From positions 1 through 64,000 of the forward strand of contig NZ_VLXZ01000011.1 of the NCBI RefSeq assembly GCF_007293315.1: 64,000 nucleotides of DNA, written 5' to 3'. This document shows positions 44,336-53,745 of this stretch, piece by piece (the stretch's first letter is position 1; each line of letters begins with the position of its first letter). A model generated the notes under the pieces. It did not search any database. It saw only the letters and a program-made list of their open reading frames with translations, and was not told the DNA's origin. The translations under genes were made by a program, and so were the position numbers. Origin of the DNA: Alkalicoccobacillus porphyridii (GTDB lineage: Bacteria; Bacillota; Bacilli; Bacillales; Bacillaceae_D).

Positions 44336-45667
44336 CTATCTCTCCTGTAAAGTCAGAATGAAATTTGGATTGCGGCGGATTTTCATAATAAAGTAGATTA
44401 GACCTAAGAATAACCAGCCAGTTCCAATGACAAGTGCATTGGTGCTAATACTTCCTAGAAGCCAAATACAGAAGGCTGCGCCGGCTCCGGGGATCACAAG
44501 ATAACGAACGGTCTGGGTGAAGCTTCTTTGGTTTCCTCTAATATAGTAGTGAGCAATAACAGAGGCATTCACACTGGTGAAGCCGATTAATGCTCCAAAA
44601 CTAATAAAAGAATAGATAATCTCTAATTCACCTACGATGGCTGTTAATGAAATGATACCAATAAACACAACGTTAAACAGGGGTGTTTTTAGTCGTGGAT
44701 GCAGGTATCCAAAAAAGCGTTTAGGTAAAGAGTCATCCCGTCCCATGGCAAAGAGTAGTCTGGATGCACTGGCATGGGAGGACAGGGAGGAAGAGATGAC
44801 AGCGACCATGGTTCCAGCTAGGAACAGGGAGTGCATGAAGCTCCCTCCAATATATCCGGCAATCTCAAGTGAAATAGCTTCCGCATTTCGATAGCTTTGA
44901 AAGTTAGGATAGATTTGGTGCAAAAAGTAGGAGGTTAATGTAAAAAGGACCCCTCCGATTAGTACCACTAGAAAGATGGCTTTAGGTATGGTTTTCTTTG
45001 GATCAACGGTTTCCTCAGACATTGTAGAGATGGCATCAAACCCTAGAAACGAAAAACAAAGGATTGAGGCGCCGGTGAAAAGTAACGACATGTCTAAGGT
45101 TGGGCTAATAAAAGGAGCAGAGGAAACGACTTCACCTGTTCCAAGTCCGGAAGATAAGCCTTTAATGATAAAGCCAACAAAAACCAACGCAACGATTACT
45201 TGAAAGGTAACAAATAATGCTGTGATGTTAGCTGTTAATTTAATTCCGAATACATTAATGGTGGTGATGGCGATGGCTAATCCAAGTATCCATAGGAATG
45301 GAGGAATGCCAGGAAAGGCAGCTTCTAAATAAGCTGCACCAATGGCAAAGTTGACCATTGGTAGAAATAGATAATCTAGCAGTAATGTCCAACCTGCGAT
45401 AAAGCCTGCGTGAGGGTGAATACTTTTCTGTGCGTACGTATACGCTGAGCCCGCTTTAGGGTATGCCTGGACCATTTTTCCGTAGCTATAGGCTGTAAGC
45501 AGAAGAGCTACAATTGTGAAAATATAAGCAGCAGCCACGTGTCCTTGCGTGATTTGAGCCACGATTCCATAAGAATCAAATACAACAAGCGGATCCATAT
45601 AAGCTAGTCCGATAACAATAAGCGGAACCAGCGTAAGCGTACGCTTTAATTTCTGTTCTTTCTCCAA
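44336..45667 (-). CDS. APC-superfamily amino acid permease
   Basis: A roughly 443-residue, 12-helix permease. It shows the family segments LTLVPLIVIGLAYMDPLVVFDSYG, KAGSAYTYAQKSIHPHAGFIAGW and FSFLGFDAISTMSEETVDPKKTIP. The C-terminal half resembles YbeC/putrescine importer-like members. The start is uncertain: the frame opens at 45742, but no site fits there. AAAGGA could serve a TTG at 45667, which gives a sensible N terminus (MEKEQKLKRTLTLVP). Substrate unknown; an amino acid or amine is likely. Confidence 0.85.
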   Translation of the reverse strand: MEKEQKLKRTLTLVPLIVIGLAYMDPLVVFDSYGIVAQITQGHVAAAYIFTIVALLLTAYSYGKMVQAYPKAGSAYTYAQKSIHPHAGFIAGWTLLLDYLFLPMVNFAIGAAYLEAAFPGIPPFLWILGLAIAITTINVFGIKLTANITALFVTFQVIVALVFVGFIIKGLSSGLGTGEVVSSAPFISPTLDMSLLFTGASILCFSFLGFDAISTMSEETVDPKKTIPKAIFLVVLIGGVLFTLTSYFLHQIYPNFQSYRNAEAISLEIAGYIGGSFMHSLFLAGTMVAVISSSLSSHASASRLLFAMGRDDSLPKRFFGYLHPRLKTPLFNVVFIGIISLTAIVGELEIIYSFISFGALIGFTSVNASVIAHYYIRGNQRSFTQTVRYLVIPGAGAAFCIWLLGSISTNALVIGTGWLFLGLIYFIMKIRRNPNFILTLQER

Positions 45668-45917
45668 GTTAACCACATCCTTTAATTTATCTTCTTTATT
45701 TTTGACTGAGATTATTTTAGTCGAATAGAGCGTGCCTCGCAACTATTATTTAAGCCAAAAAGAGATTATTTTTATCTGGAAGCGTTAACAGGTGAAATAA
45801 GGGGATAATTAGCGGATTTTGTCTGAAAATCTATTGCTATTTTTTACGTGAAATTATAGTATGAATCCAAGCTTCTAGTTAAATAGACTTATGTCCATTT
45901 GAGGAGGAATAGTAAAA

Positions 45918-48143
45918 ATGGAAATTGCATTACTGGAATGGTTAGGGTTATCGACGATCTTCCTAGTTGTTGTTTATCTTTTGTCGAAGAAATTTCATTG
46001 GTCTAAGCAATTATTAATTGTATTATTCTTGGCGATAAACGCCATTTATTTAGGGTGGAGAGCAGCGTACACTCTTCCAACAATGAATACGATTAGCATA
46101 ATAGCTGGTATCGTGCTTTTGCTAACGGAAATTGCAGGCTTCTTGCAATCTATTGTATTTAGTATTATTTCGTGGCGTCCTTTTAACCGAAAGCATATTC
46201 CTTTATCTGAGTTTAAAGAGCTTCCAACTGTGGATATATTTATTGCTACATATAATGAATCTGAGGATCTTCTAAAAAGAACAATTGCGGCAACTACGCT
46301 TATACGGTACCCTAAAAACCTTCTGACCATCTATGTCTGTGACGATGGCCGTCGTCAAAGTGTGAGAGAGCTCTGTCAGGAGTTTGGAATTCACTATTTA
46401 GATCGTAAGGATAATAGTCATGCAAAGGCAGGAAACTTAAATCACGCGTTAACTAAATCGAAGGGTGAAATTGTTGTTACAATGGATGCTGATATGGTTC
46501 CTCAAGCTAATTTTCTTGAGCGAACAATCGGTCAATTTACAGATGAAAAAATGGTCTTTGTGCAGGCACCTCAGGTATTTTATAATGATGATCCATTTCA
46601 ATATAATTTATTTTTTGAGGACCGTATAACAAATGAACAGGATTTCTTTATGCGCCATCTTGAGCAGGGGAAGGACCGTTTTAATGCGACCATGTATGTA
46701 GGGAGCAACGCTCTTTTCCGTAGAACGGCGTTAGAAGAGGTTGGTGGCTTTGCAACAGGTGTGATCACGGAGGATATGGCAACAGGTATGCTCCTGCAAT
46801 CTGACAATCGCAATTCAGCCTTTATTAATGAAACCCTGGCTGTAGGACTATCTCCTGAAACCTATGCGGATCTCTTAAAGCAACGTGATCGCTGGTGTCG
46901 CGGAAATATTCAAGTCATTCGTAAATGGAATCCGTTAACGTTAAAAGGTCTAAGCTTTATGCAAAGGCTTCTCTATATGGATGGAATTCATTACTGGTTC
47001 TTTGGTCTTTATAAAATGGTGTTTCTATTAGCGCCGCTCTTATTTTTAGTATTTAACATCTATAGTCTTGAAGTCAGTTTTAATGAGCTCCTATGGTTTT
47101 GGGTACCGGCCTTCTTATCCTCACAGCTAATGTTTAAAGCATTAGCCGACAAGAAGCGTACCGTTTTGTGGAGCCATGTATATGAGGTAGCGATGGCCCC
47201 GTATATGGCCATATCTGTTCTTTCTGAAATCTTCTTAAAGAAGAAATTTAAGTTTAATGTCACCAGGAAGGGTGTGCAAACCGATCAACGGCGCTTTTTA
47301 TGGATGACGAGTATGCCATATCTGGTGCTTGCTGGTCTCACAGTAGCAGCGTTGGTTAAGGTCGTTCTCTATTACCTTTTTCCAGAGCAATATCATGTGA
47401 ATCCAGATGTACTGTATATTAATATTTTTTGGGTGCTGTATAATGCTGCAGCTATCATTTTGGCCATTTTTCTATCATTTGAGAGACCGCGCCATCGTAA
47501 CTCGGAGCGATTTCCTATTGATTTACAAGGGGTTCTGCACGCCGAAGATGCTTCCGTGTCCTTTAGAGTGTTAAACATCAGTGAAAGTGGAGCACGTATA
47601 GAGTTAGATGCTTTATCCCTTGAGAGCTATTTGTCAAATGAGTCTGTCTTTACAGTATCATTTGCTGGAGTTAAGGATGTAAAGATTGAGAAGAGATGGA
47701 TTAATCCTAAGGATGGAAAATTGTTGATGGGGATTAAGTTTATTGACCTTGAGCAAAGCAATTACGCTGAGCTAATTCGTGTGTTGTTTAGTGAGCCAGT
47801 GAACGCAAACATTGAAAAGTATTATGACAAAGCTTATCTAGGAAGTGCTATGTATCGATTCATTCGGAGAACAAAAAAAGAAGACCCAAGCTTTAACAGA
47901 CAATCTATTAGAAAAGATGTCACATTACCCGGCCAGCTTGACATAAATGGACAATATGTCGAGGCAACTGTACTGGATTACAGCGAAGCCGGATGCAGTG
48001 TTAAGCTAAATCGTAGCTTAAAGATTGATCAGATTGTTACGGTGACAACAGCTGAGAGAGAGTTAGCTGAACGACAAGCTCAAATATGCTGGGTGCGAAA
48101 AAAGGGAAGAAGTCGTTATATCGGGTTAAAATTTATTGCCTAA
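45918..48143 (+). CDS. Cellulose-synthase-like glycosyltransferase (GT2) with two PilZ domains
   Basis: A 741-residue membrane glycosyltransferase of the BcsA type. Four N-terminal helices precede the GT2 domain with Asp142 (CDDGR), DAD (190-192), TED (284-286) and QRDRW (322-326), the processive beta-glycan set. Further helices run to about 520. The tail holds two PilZ modules. The first has RNSER (527-531) and NISESG (553-558). The second has RQSIR (661-665) and DYSEAG (687-692). Both fit the c-di-GMP signature RxxxR...[DN]xSxxG with the same 22-residue step. BcsA itself has one PilZ. No bcsB-like gene is adjacent, so the gene may make an exopolysaccharide alone. GAGGAGG precedes the ATG. 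Confidence 0.93.
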   Translation: MEIALLEWLGLSTIFLVVVYLLSKKFHWSKQLLIVLFLAINAIYLGWRAAYTLPTMNTISIIAGIVLLLTEIAGFLQSIVFSIISWRPFNRKHIPLSEFKELPTVDIFIATYNESEDLLKRTIAATTLIRYPKNLLTIYVCDDGRRQSVRELCQEFGIHYLDRKDNSHAKAGNLNHALTKSKGEIVVTMDADMVPQANFLERTIGQFTDEKMVFVQAPQVFYNDDPFQYNLFFEDRITNEQDFFMRHLEQGKDRFNATMYVGSNALFRRTALEEVGGFATGVITEDMATGMLLQSDNRNSAFINETLAVGLSPETYADLLKQRDRWCRGNIQVIRKWNPLTLKGLSFMQRLLYMDGIHYWFFGLYKMVFLLAPLLFLVFNIYSLEVSFNELLWFWVPAFLSSQLMFKALADKKRTVLWSHVYEVAMAPYMAISVLSEIFLKKKFKFNVTRKGVQTDQRRFLWMTSMPYLVLAGLTVAALVKVVLYYLFPEQYHVNPDVLYINIFWVLYNAAAIILAIFLSFERPRHRNSERFPIDLQGVLHAEDASVSFRVLNISESGARIELDALSLESYLSNESVFTVSFAGVKDVKIEKRWINPKDGKLLMGIKFIDLEQSNYAELIRVLFSEPVNANIEKYYDKAYLGSAMYRFIRRTKKEDPSFNRQSIRKDVTLPGQLDINGQYVEATVLDYSEAGCSVKLNRSLKIDQIVTVTTAERELAERQAQICWVRKKGRSRYIGLKFIA

Positions 48144-48152
48144 CATTAAGTG

Positions 48153-48195
48153 AACCCCTGTATCACACAAGGAACATGTGGTACAGGGGTTTTCT
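48153..48195 (+). terminator. Terminator after the glycosyltransferase gene
   Basis: AACCCCTGTA (48153-48162) pairs with TACAGGGGTT (48182-48191), followed by TTTCT. The inner loop can extend the stem. Confidence 0.85.
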
Positions 48196-48289
48196 ATTTC
48201 ATTTTATCGACTGCAACGACTTGTAGCTTCTCAACAAAACAAACTGTGCTAGGATAGAAATATACACTCTGAGAAAGGGGATGAATGGC

Positions 48290-49129
48290 ATGGACAAATT
48301 AATTAACGCTGGTCAATTAAAAGAATGGATGCATAAAAAACCGGAATCTCTGCTTGTTGTAGATGTACGTTATGTACTTACCGAACCAAATAAGGGTAGG
48401 GAGCTTTATCAGGAAGGGCACATCCCTGGTGCTGTTTACGTTAGCTTAGGTGAGGACTTATCTAAAAAAGGTGGAAAGCACGGCGGTCGCCATCCACTGC
48501 CTGAAGTTCAAGAACTGGCTTCCTTTTTTGGTGGAATTGGAATAGACCAAGATACCATTGTTGTAGCATACGATCAGAACAAAGGCTCATTTGCTAGTCG
48601 ATTATGGTGGCAATTAGAATATCTGGGACACAACCAAACCTATATTCTTGAAGGGGGATTTGAGGGGTGGCAGGGTGCAGGTTATGATGTCAGCGCAGAG
48701 GAACCAAAGCCTACAGCAAAAACGTTTGATGCTAATGTTAGACAAGAGGCGCGACTTACTCGTCAAGACGTTCTTGAAAGACTTGCGGACGACGATGCCA
48801 TTTTAATTGACGCACGAGCGCCAGAAAGATATTCAGGCGAATCAGAACCACTGGATAAGAAAGGCGGCCACATTCCCGGAGCACTCAATTATTTCTGGGA
48901 GGACCTACTCGACGAATCTGGTCATTGGAAAAGGAATGAAGCGCTCACTGAGCACTTTAGATCCTTACCTAAGACTAAAGAAATCATTGTTTATTGTGGA
49001 TCAGGTGTGACAGCATGCCCAAATGTCTTGGCGTTAAAAGAGGCAGGTTTTACAAATGTAAAGCTTTATTCTGGAAGCTGGAGCGACTGGGTCAGTTACG
49101 AGGATAGTCCAATTGAAAAAGGATTCTAA
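48290..49129 (+). CDS. Two-domain rhodanese-type sulfurtransferase
   Basis: A 279-residue tandem rhodanese. The inactive N-terminal domain (about 5-125) has DVRYVL and GHIPGAVYV. The catalytic C-terminal domain has GHIPGALNYFWEDLL and the persulfide cysteine at residue 236 in YCGSGVTACPNVLAL. The CGSGVTA loop is that of 3-mercaptopyruvate/thiosulfate sulfurtransferases (SseA type, EC 2.8.1.1 or 2.8.1.2). AAAGGGG (48274-48280) fits ATG 48290, not the ATG at 48281 that touches it. Monocistronic, with a terminator on each side. Confidence 0.93.
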   Translation: MDKLINAGQLKEWMHKKPESLLVVDVRYVLTEPNKGRELYQEGHIPGAVYVSLGEDLSKKGGKHGGRHPLPEVQELASFFGGIGIDQDTIVVAYDQNKGSFASRLWWQLEYLGHNQTYILEGGFEGWQGAGYDVSAEEPKPTAKTFDANVRQEARLTRQDVLERLADDDAILIDARAPERYSGESEPLDKKGGHIPGALNYFWEDLLDESGHWKRNEALTEHFRSLPKTKEIIVYCGSGVTACPNVLALKEAGFTNVKLYSGSWSDWVSYEDSPIEKGF

Positions 49130-49140
49130 GCATAAGGTAT

Positions 49141-49167
49141 AAGGTGGCTACGGCCATCTTTTTTTTG
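49141..49167 (+). terminator. Terminator after the sulfurtransferase gene
   Basis: AAGGTGGC pairs with GGCCATCTT (one G.U pair) around a 4-nt loop, followed by eight T. Confidence 0.85.
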
Positions 49168-49407
49168 TAATTATAAGGGATCGTTTACTTCACTAAGGTA
49201 GAGGACATAGGTCTTAAGATTCGAATTATATAGATATGCGATAAAATGCTTGAAGAAGCTGATTATTTAGACGATGATGATTAACAGAATCGAATTGTTG
49301 TAACGAATCATAAAACGCACTATCCACGATTAGATATACAGCGGTGCCCACTATCTGGTACAGCTCTTTTAAGATCAACTGATCGAGTTCATGAAGGAGG
49401 ATTGGCT

Positions 49408-50619
49408 ATGAAGTACAGTTATGTATCGCATCTTGAATGTCCAAAATGTCACACAGCTTATCAAAAAAATGAGGTTCATCACTTATGTGAATGTGGCTCT
49501 CCCTTATTAGTTCATTACGATCTTGAAGCATTAAAGAAGGACATGCCTGAACCCATTCCTTCAGAACGTCAGTCTGATCTTTGGAGGTATCATGAATTGC
49601 TTCCATTAGAAGAGCCCACAAATTTGGTTAGCTTAGGAGAAGGCATGACGCCGCTTGTACCCATGACTAATATAGGAAGAGATATGGGGATATTTCACCT
49701 GCTTATGAAGGATGAGGGGATGGTTCCAAGTGGTTCCTTTAAAGCAAGAGGAGCTGCTGTAGGAATTTCTAAAGCGAAGGAGCTTGGTATTAAAGAGATT
49801 GCGATGCCTACAAATGGAAATGCCGGAGCTGCGTGGTCTTTGTATGCAGCGCGGGCTGGAATCAAAGCAACCATTGTTATGCCTGAAGATGCTCCTGAAA
49901 TCACGAGAAGAGAATGTGTGGTTGCTGGTGCGAGCCTTCATCTTATTGATGGATTAATAAGCGATGCGGGTAAGGTTGTAGCTCAGGCAGTAAAGGATTA
50001 TGGCTTGTATGATGCTTCTACATTAAAGGAACCCTACCGAATCGAAGGTAAAAAAACCATGGGGCTAGAATTAGCGGAACAATTAAATTGGTCTATGCCC
50101 AATGTTATCTTATATCCAACAGGTGGCGGGGTCGGATTAATTGGTATTTATAAAGCTTTATTAGAATTAAAGGAATTAGGTTGGGTAGAGGGTAACCTTC
50201 CTCGTTTAGTAGCTGTACAGTCTACAGGCTGTGCTCCTATCGTACAGGCATGGCAAGATAAGAAAACATTATCGGAGTACTGGGAAAACTCCCAAACCCA
50301 AGCATTTGGGATAAATGTACCTAAAGCGCTTGGTGATTTCTTAGTACTGGATGCTATTTATCAAACAAATGGCTGTGCCGTAGCCATTGATGATGAAGTG
50401 ATGCTACAGGAGCTTCACACGATTGGGGCCATGGAAGGTGCATTTATTTGTCCTGAGGGAGCGGCAGCTTTTGCAGCGGCTAGAGAGCTAAAGCAAAAAG
50501 GATGGATTGGTGATGAAGAAACAGTTGTTATCTTAAATACAGGACAAGGTATAAAGTACCCTGATACTGTAAAGCTGGATCTCCCATTATTAAAAAAAGG
50601 AGACGTGCTGAAAAGATAA
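49408..50619 (+). CDS. thrC: Threonine synthase
   Basis: A 403-residue PLP fold-type II enzyme (EC 4.2.3.1) converting O-phosphohomoserine to L-threonine. An N-terminal zinc-ribbon-like head (CPKCHTAYQKNEVHHLCECG) marks the longer threonine synthase subclass. Then come SLGEGMTPL, the PLP lysine in GSFKARGA, NGNAGAAWSLYAARAG and TGGGVGLIG. AAGGAGG (49394-49400) fits ATG 49408, not the TTG at 49402. It is apart from hom/thrB, so this could be a second thrC copy in the genome; I cannot tell. Terminator at 50632. Confidence 0.93.
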   Translation: MKYSYVSHLECPKCHTAYQKNEVHHLCECGSPLLVHYDLEALKKDMPEPIPSERQSDLWRYHELLPLEEPTNLVSLGEGMTPLVPMTNIGRDMGIFHLLMKDEGMVPSGSFKARGAAVGISKAKELGIKEIAMPTNGNAGAAWSLYAARAGIKATIVMPEDAPEITRRECVVAGASLHLIDGLISDAGKVVAQAVKDYGLYDASTLKEPYRIEGKKTMGLELAEQLNWSMPNVILYPTGGGVGLIGIYKALLELKELGWVEGNLPRLVAVQSTGCAPIVQAWQDKKTLSEYWENSQTQAFGINVPKALGDFLVLDAIYQTNGCAVAIDDEVMLQELHTIGAMEGAFICPEGAAAFAAARELKQKGWIGDEETVVILNTGQGIKYPDTVKLDLPLLKKGDVLKR

Positions 50620-50631
50620 ACGACAAATAAA

Positions 50632-50672
50632 AACACAGGAGCTCGTGTTCTAGCGAGCTCCTGTGTTTTTTA
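50632..50672. terminator. Bidirectional terminator after thrC
   Basis: A perfect 14-bp stem (50632-50645 with 50654-50667) is flanked by A and T runs. It serves thrC and the small minus-strand gene at 50698. Confidence 0.9.
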
Positions 50673-50697
50673 ATATAAATACTATTAATGCTTAAGA

Positions 50698-50769
50698 CTA
50701 AAATACAAATGAGAGCACTGCACCAATGACTACAATTGCACCAATTATCATTAGAATTGTTCGAACCAT
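50698..50769 (-). CDS. Possible 23-residue hydrophobic microprotein
   Basis: A 24-codon frame, ATG at 50769 to TAG at 50698, is preceded by AAAGGATGA about nine bases upstream and followed by the strong shared terminator. The predicted peptide MVRTILMIIGAIVVIGAVLSF plus two residues is one membrane helix with a basic start. Many Bacillus small membrane peptides look like this, but I recognise no family. The case rests on ribosome site, composition and terminator. Confidence 0.45.
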   Translation of the reverse strand: MVRTILMIIGAIVVIGAVLSFVF

Positions 50770-50921
50770 GTCAGATCATCCTTTCCGTTTCTTACTCCTA
50801 CAATTCCTTAATTTTTATAAATGAAACATGGTAATTTATACCATGTGGTAGTAAGTGAAAAGTTGTTTAAAATGCTTAAAAGTAGGTAATAGAGGTTAGA
50901 TTAAATGAAAAGGGGAACGTT

Positions 50922-52349
50922 ATGAGTACTACGGTTATATGGTTTAGAAGGGATCTTCGTTTACATGACCACACAGCTCTTTCGAAAGCGTTAGAGTCAT
51001 TAACAGATGAAGATCAAGTAGTGGGATTGTTTTATATTCAACCGGGCTTAAATCAAACCTTTACACCACGACACGATTATTATTATGAAACATTAATGAA
51101 GCATGTGGAAAATTGTGAAGAAGTGGGGTTTCCCATTCATTTTATAACGGGGAGTCTTGAAGAAGCGTTTAATCAAGTCGTTAACCAGCTTCCAGATGTT
51201 GATCAAGTATATTTTAATGTAGATGAAGCTGGAGCTGGAGCTAAACGAGATCAGAAAGTCGTTGATTTTTTTGAGGAGAAATCTATCCCCATATTTCCTT
51301 GTGTCGACCATACGATTCATGGGGCTAATGAAGTAAAAAAGCCGGACGAGCAGCATTATAAAGTCTTTTCTTCATATTATAAGCAATGGCTGAAGCAGGA
51401 TAAGCCTCGACTTCAGCATGTTGACCTAAATAAGCTAAAACATCACGCACTAGATATTCGAGATCAGTTTAAGCGGGGACAAAATGCATATGACAAGTTA
51501 ATGGAACAAAAGACGGGAAAATGGCAGTATGCAGGAGAGAAGCATGGATTAAAACGTTTAGAAGACTTTGCGGAATCAAAGGTAGATGACTATCAAAAAA
51601 AGCGAGATTTCCCTGCTTTATCTGCTACAAGTATGCTTTCTCCTTATTTACGGACAGGTGCCGTATCTGCTCGTACCGTCTATCATTGGATAGAAGATGA
51701 GAAAGGGGATCGAAGTCAGACACAAGGAATGGAGACATTCGTTCAGGAGCTGGCGTGGCGCGATTTTTATAATATGATTTATAAACAATATCCTAAAAGT
51801 AAAGATGAGGAATTAATAGAAAAATATCGAGGTATGGATTGGGGAGACGATCAACAGCTGCTTGAGGCATGGAAGGAAGGCAGAACAGGTTTCCCGTTAA
51901 TTGATGCCGCTATAAAGCAGTTACATCAAATAGGCTGGATGCATAATCGGTTACGTATGGCGGTAGCGTCCTTTTTAACAAAGGATTTACTGATTGATTG
52001 GCGAGAAGGAGAGCGTTATTTTGAAGAATGTCTCATTGATTATGAAGCAGCTTCCAATATTGGTGGCTGGCAATGGGCGTCTTCCACAGGGACGGACGCA
52101 GCTCCGTATTTCAGAATTTTTAATCCAACACGCCAGTCAGAGCGGTTTGATCCTGAGGGGACTTTCATAAAGAAATACCTACCTGAATTAAAGGATGTGC
52201 CAAAAAAGTATATCCATTCTCCGGAAACCATGCCTGATGAGATTCAAAAGGAAGCAGGCTGTGTCATTGGGAAGGATTACCCAAAACCCATCGTTGATCA
52301 TAAGCTTCAACGCAAAAAGGCTCTGGAGCTTTATAAAGAAAGGGGTTAA
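50922..52349 (+). CDS. phrB: Deoxyribodipyrimidine photolyase
   Basis: A 475-residue photolyase/cryptochrome-family protein (EC 4.1.99.3) that repairs UV-induced cyclobutane pyrimidine dimers with light. The antenna domain starts TVIWFRRDLRLHDHTALSKA. The FAD domain has LSPYLRTGAVSAR, ETFVQELAWRDFY, GRTGFPLIDAAIKQL, GWMHNRLRMAVASFL and the tryptophan-rich NIGGWQWASSTGTDAAPYFR. The length is typical of class I CPD photolyases. Single gene with AAAGGGG before the ATG. Confidence 0.96.
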   Translation: MSTTVIWFRRDLRLHDHTALSKALESLTDEDQVVGLFYIQPGLNQTFTPRHDYYYETLMKHVENCEEVGFPIHFITGSLEEAFNQVVNQLPDVDQVYFNVDEAGAGAKRDQKVVDFFEEKSIPIFPCVDHTIHGANEVKKPDEQHYKVFSSYYKQWLKQDKPRLQHVDLNKLKHHALDIRDQFKRGQNAYDKLMEQKTGKWQYAGEKHGLKRLEDFAESKVDDYQKKRDFPALSATSMLSPYLRTGAVSARTVYHWIEDEKGDRSQTQGMETFVQELAWRDFYNMIYKQYPKSKDEELIEKYRGMDWGDDQQLLEAWKEGRTGFPLIDAAIKQLHQIGWMHNRLRMAVASFLTKDLLIDWREGERYFEECLIDYEAASNIGGWQWASSTGTDAAPYFRIFNPTRQSERFDPEGTFIKKYLPELKDVPKKYIHSPETMPDEIQKEAGCVIGKDYPKPIVDHKLQRKKALELYKERG

Positions 52350-52426
52350 TACCCGAGTGCTATAGTCAAATCGTCAATTGGCTTGCTATAATTAATGCAA
52401 GAAAATGTACGATGGAGAGGTAGCCT

Positions 52427-53623
52427 ATGACACATGTAACACCTCACGTTTTCCGCCAGCCATTTCGTTCATTAGAAGAATTTGCTGAGATGATCAGCTA
52501 CCATTTGCATGGTCCCGTGACAATTGAGGATGCAAATCATCAGCTGCTGGCATATAGTACGCATGTAGATGGTGCGGACGAAGCCAGAGTCCAGACAATT
52601 ATCGGTCGAAGAGTGCCCGAGCATTTGATTAATCGATTCTGGAAGGATGGCATTATTCCAGCACTTAATCAAACAAGGGAGCCTGTAAGAGTTACGGAAA
52701 TTGCTGAGTTTGGTTTAGGGAGCCGAGTAGCCGTCTCCATCTGGAAGCAGGATGAAGTGCTTGGTTATATCTGGGTATCAGATGATAAACAAAGCTTGAC
52801 GGATCTGGAGTTGGAGTTATTAAAGGAAGCGGCAGCTACAGCTAAGCAGGAGTTGTTAAAGCTAAGTCGTGAGCGCAAGCAGACTCACAAAAGCAGGCAG
52901 GAATTGTTATGGCAGCTCTTGCTTGGAGAATCTACAGATAAAGTCAAAAACGACCTGCACCTTACAAGAATGCAAGAGCAGGAGTCTGTATTTGTGAGCA
53001 TCCTTGTTTTTGAAGAACAAGATGATGAATCAAAACGACACATCGAGTATATGCTGCAGGCCTCTTATCCAGATATGATCCCATTGTACCTCTGGGACGA
53101 TCGCCAACTGATTTGTTTGGTGAAAGCAGAAGAGACGATGAATCAGCGTCAATTTCTACAAAAATTGACTGGGCAGCTACAAGATCGTTTTGTCATAAAG
53201 CAAAAAGAAAGCTGCTGTGGCTCGTATGTTTTTCATTTAAACCATGTTTCCGAAAGCTATCAGGAGGCATTAAGTATCCTTTCCTTAAAAAAACGCTTTC
53301 CGCAAGAGCTAGATACGGCTCATATTTATCAGGATCTTGGCATTTTAAAATATATAGATCAGATGACCCGCTCAAAGAACCCTCACCCGGGCCTTTTGCT
53401 TATTCAACAGTACGATACGAAGCAAGGAACCGAATTGTTAGAGACACTGATTGAATTACTCAAACGTGACGGCAACACAAATGACACGGCCAAGCAGCTT
53501 CATGTTCATGTGAATACCCTTACCTACCGGATCAAACGGATAGAAAGTATTGGCGAATTTTCACTGAAAGAACCGTTAACACGAATGGGATTATATATCG
53601 ACATTCTCATGATGGAGAAGTAA
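52427..53623 (+). CDS. adeR: PucR-family transcriptional regulator, AdeR-like
   Basis: A 398-residue regulator of the CdaR/PucR class. An N-terminal GAF-like sensor region (about 10-150; GPVTIEDANHQLLAYSTH) precedes a middle domain and a C-terminal PucR helix-turn-helix (about 335-395; TAKQLHVHVNTLTYRIKRIESI). In B. subtilis AdeR activates ald, and here ald follows 122 bp downstream on the same strand, so the name is by family plus synteny. GAGAGG precedes the ATG. Confidence 0.88.
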   Translation: MTHVTPHVFRQPFRSLEEFAEMISYHLHGPVTIEDANHQLLAYSTHVDGADEARVQTIIGRRVPEHLINRFWKDGIIPALNQTREPVRVTEIAEFGLGSRVAVSIWKQDEVLGYIWVSDDKQSLTDLELELLKEAAATAKQELLKLSRERKQTHKSRQELLWQLLLGESTDKVKNDLHLTRMQEQESVFVSILVFEEQDDESKRHIEYMLQASYPDMIPLYLWDDRQLICLVKAEETMNQRQFLQKLTGQLQDRFVIKQKESCCGSYVFHLNHVSESYQEALSILSLKKRFPQELDTAHIYQDLGILKYIDQMTRSKNPHPGLLLIQQYDTKQGTELLETLIELLKRDGNTNDTAKQLHVHVNTLTYRIKRIESIGEFSLKEPLTRMGLYIDILMMEK

Positions 53624-53745
53624 GAACCGTCTGTTTGTTAAATTAAACAAATGGAGTCGTGGAACTTCTTGTATTTCTACAAAGAAAAAACTACCTCTTT
53701 TTTCTATACTAAAAGTGGGAACAGTAGAGACTAGGAGGAATAGAC

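Noticed and set aside
49168-49393. AT-rich gap before thrC with a 12-codon acidic frame near 49248
   Set aside because: No ribosome site, no homology recognised; possibly leader or decayed DNA. Nothing definite seen.
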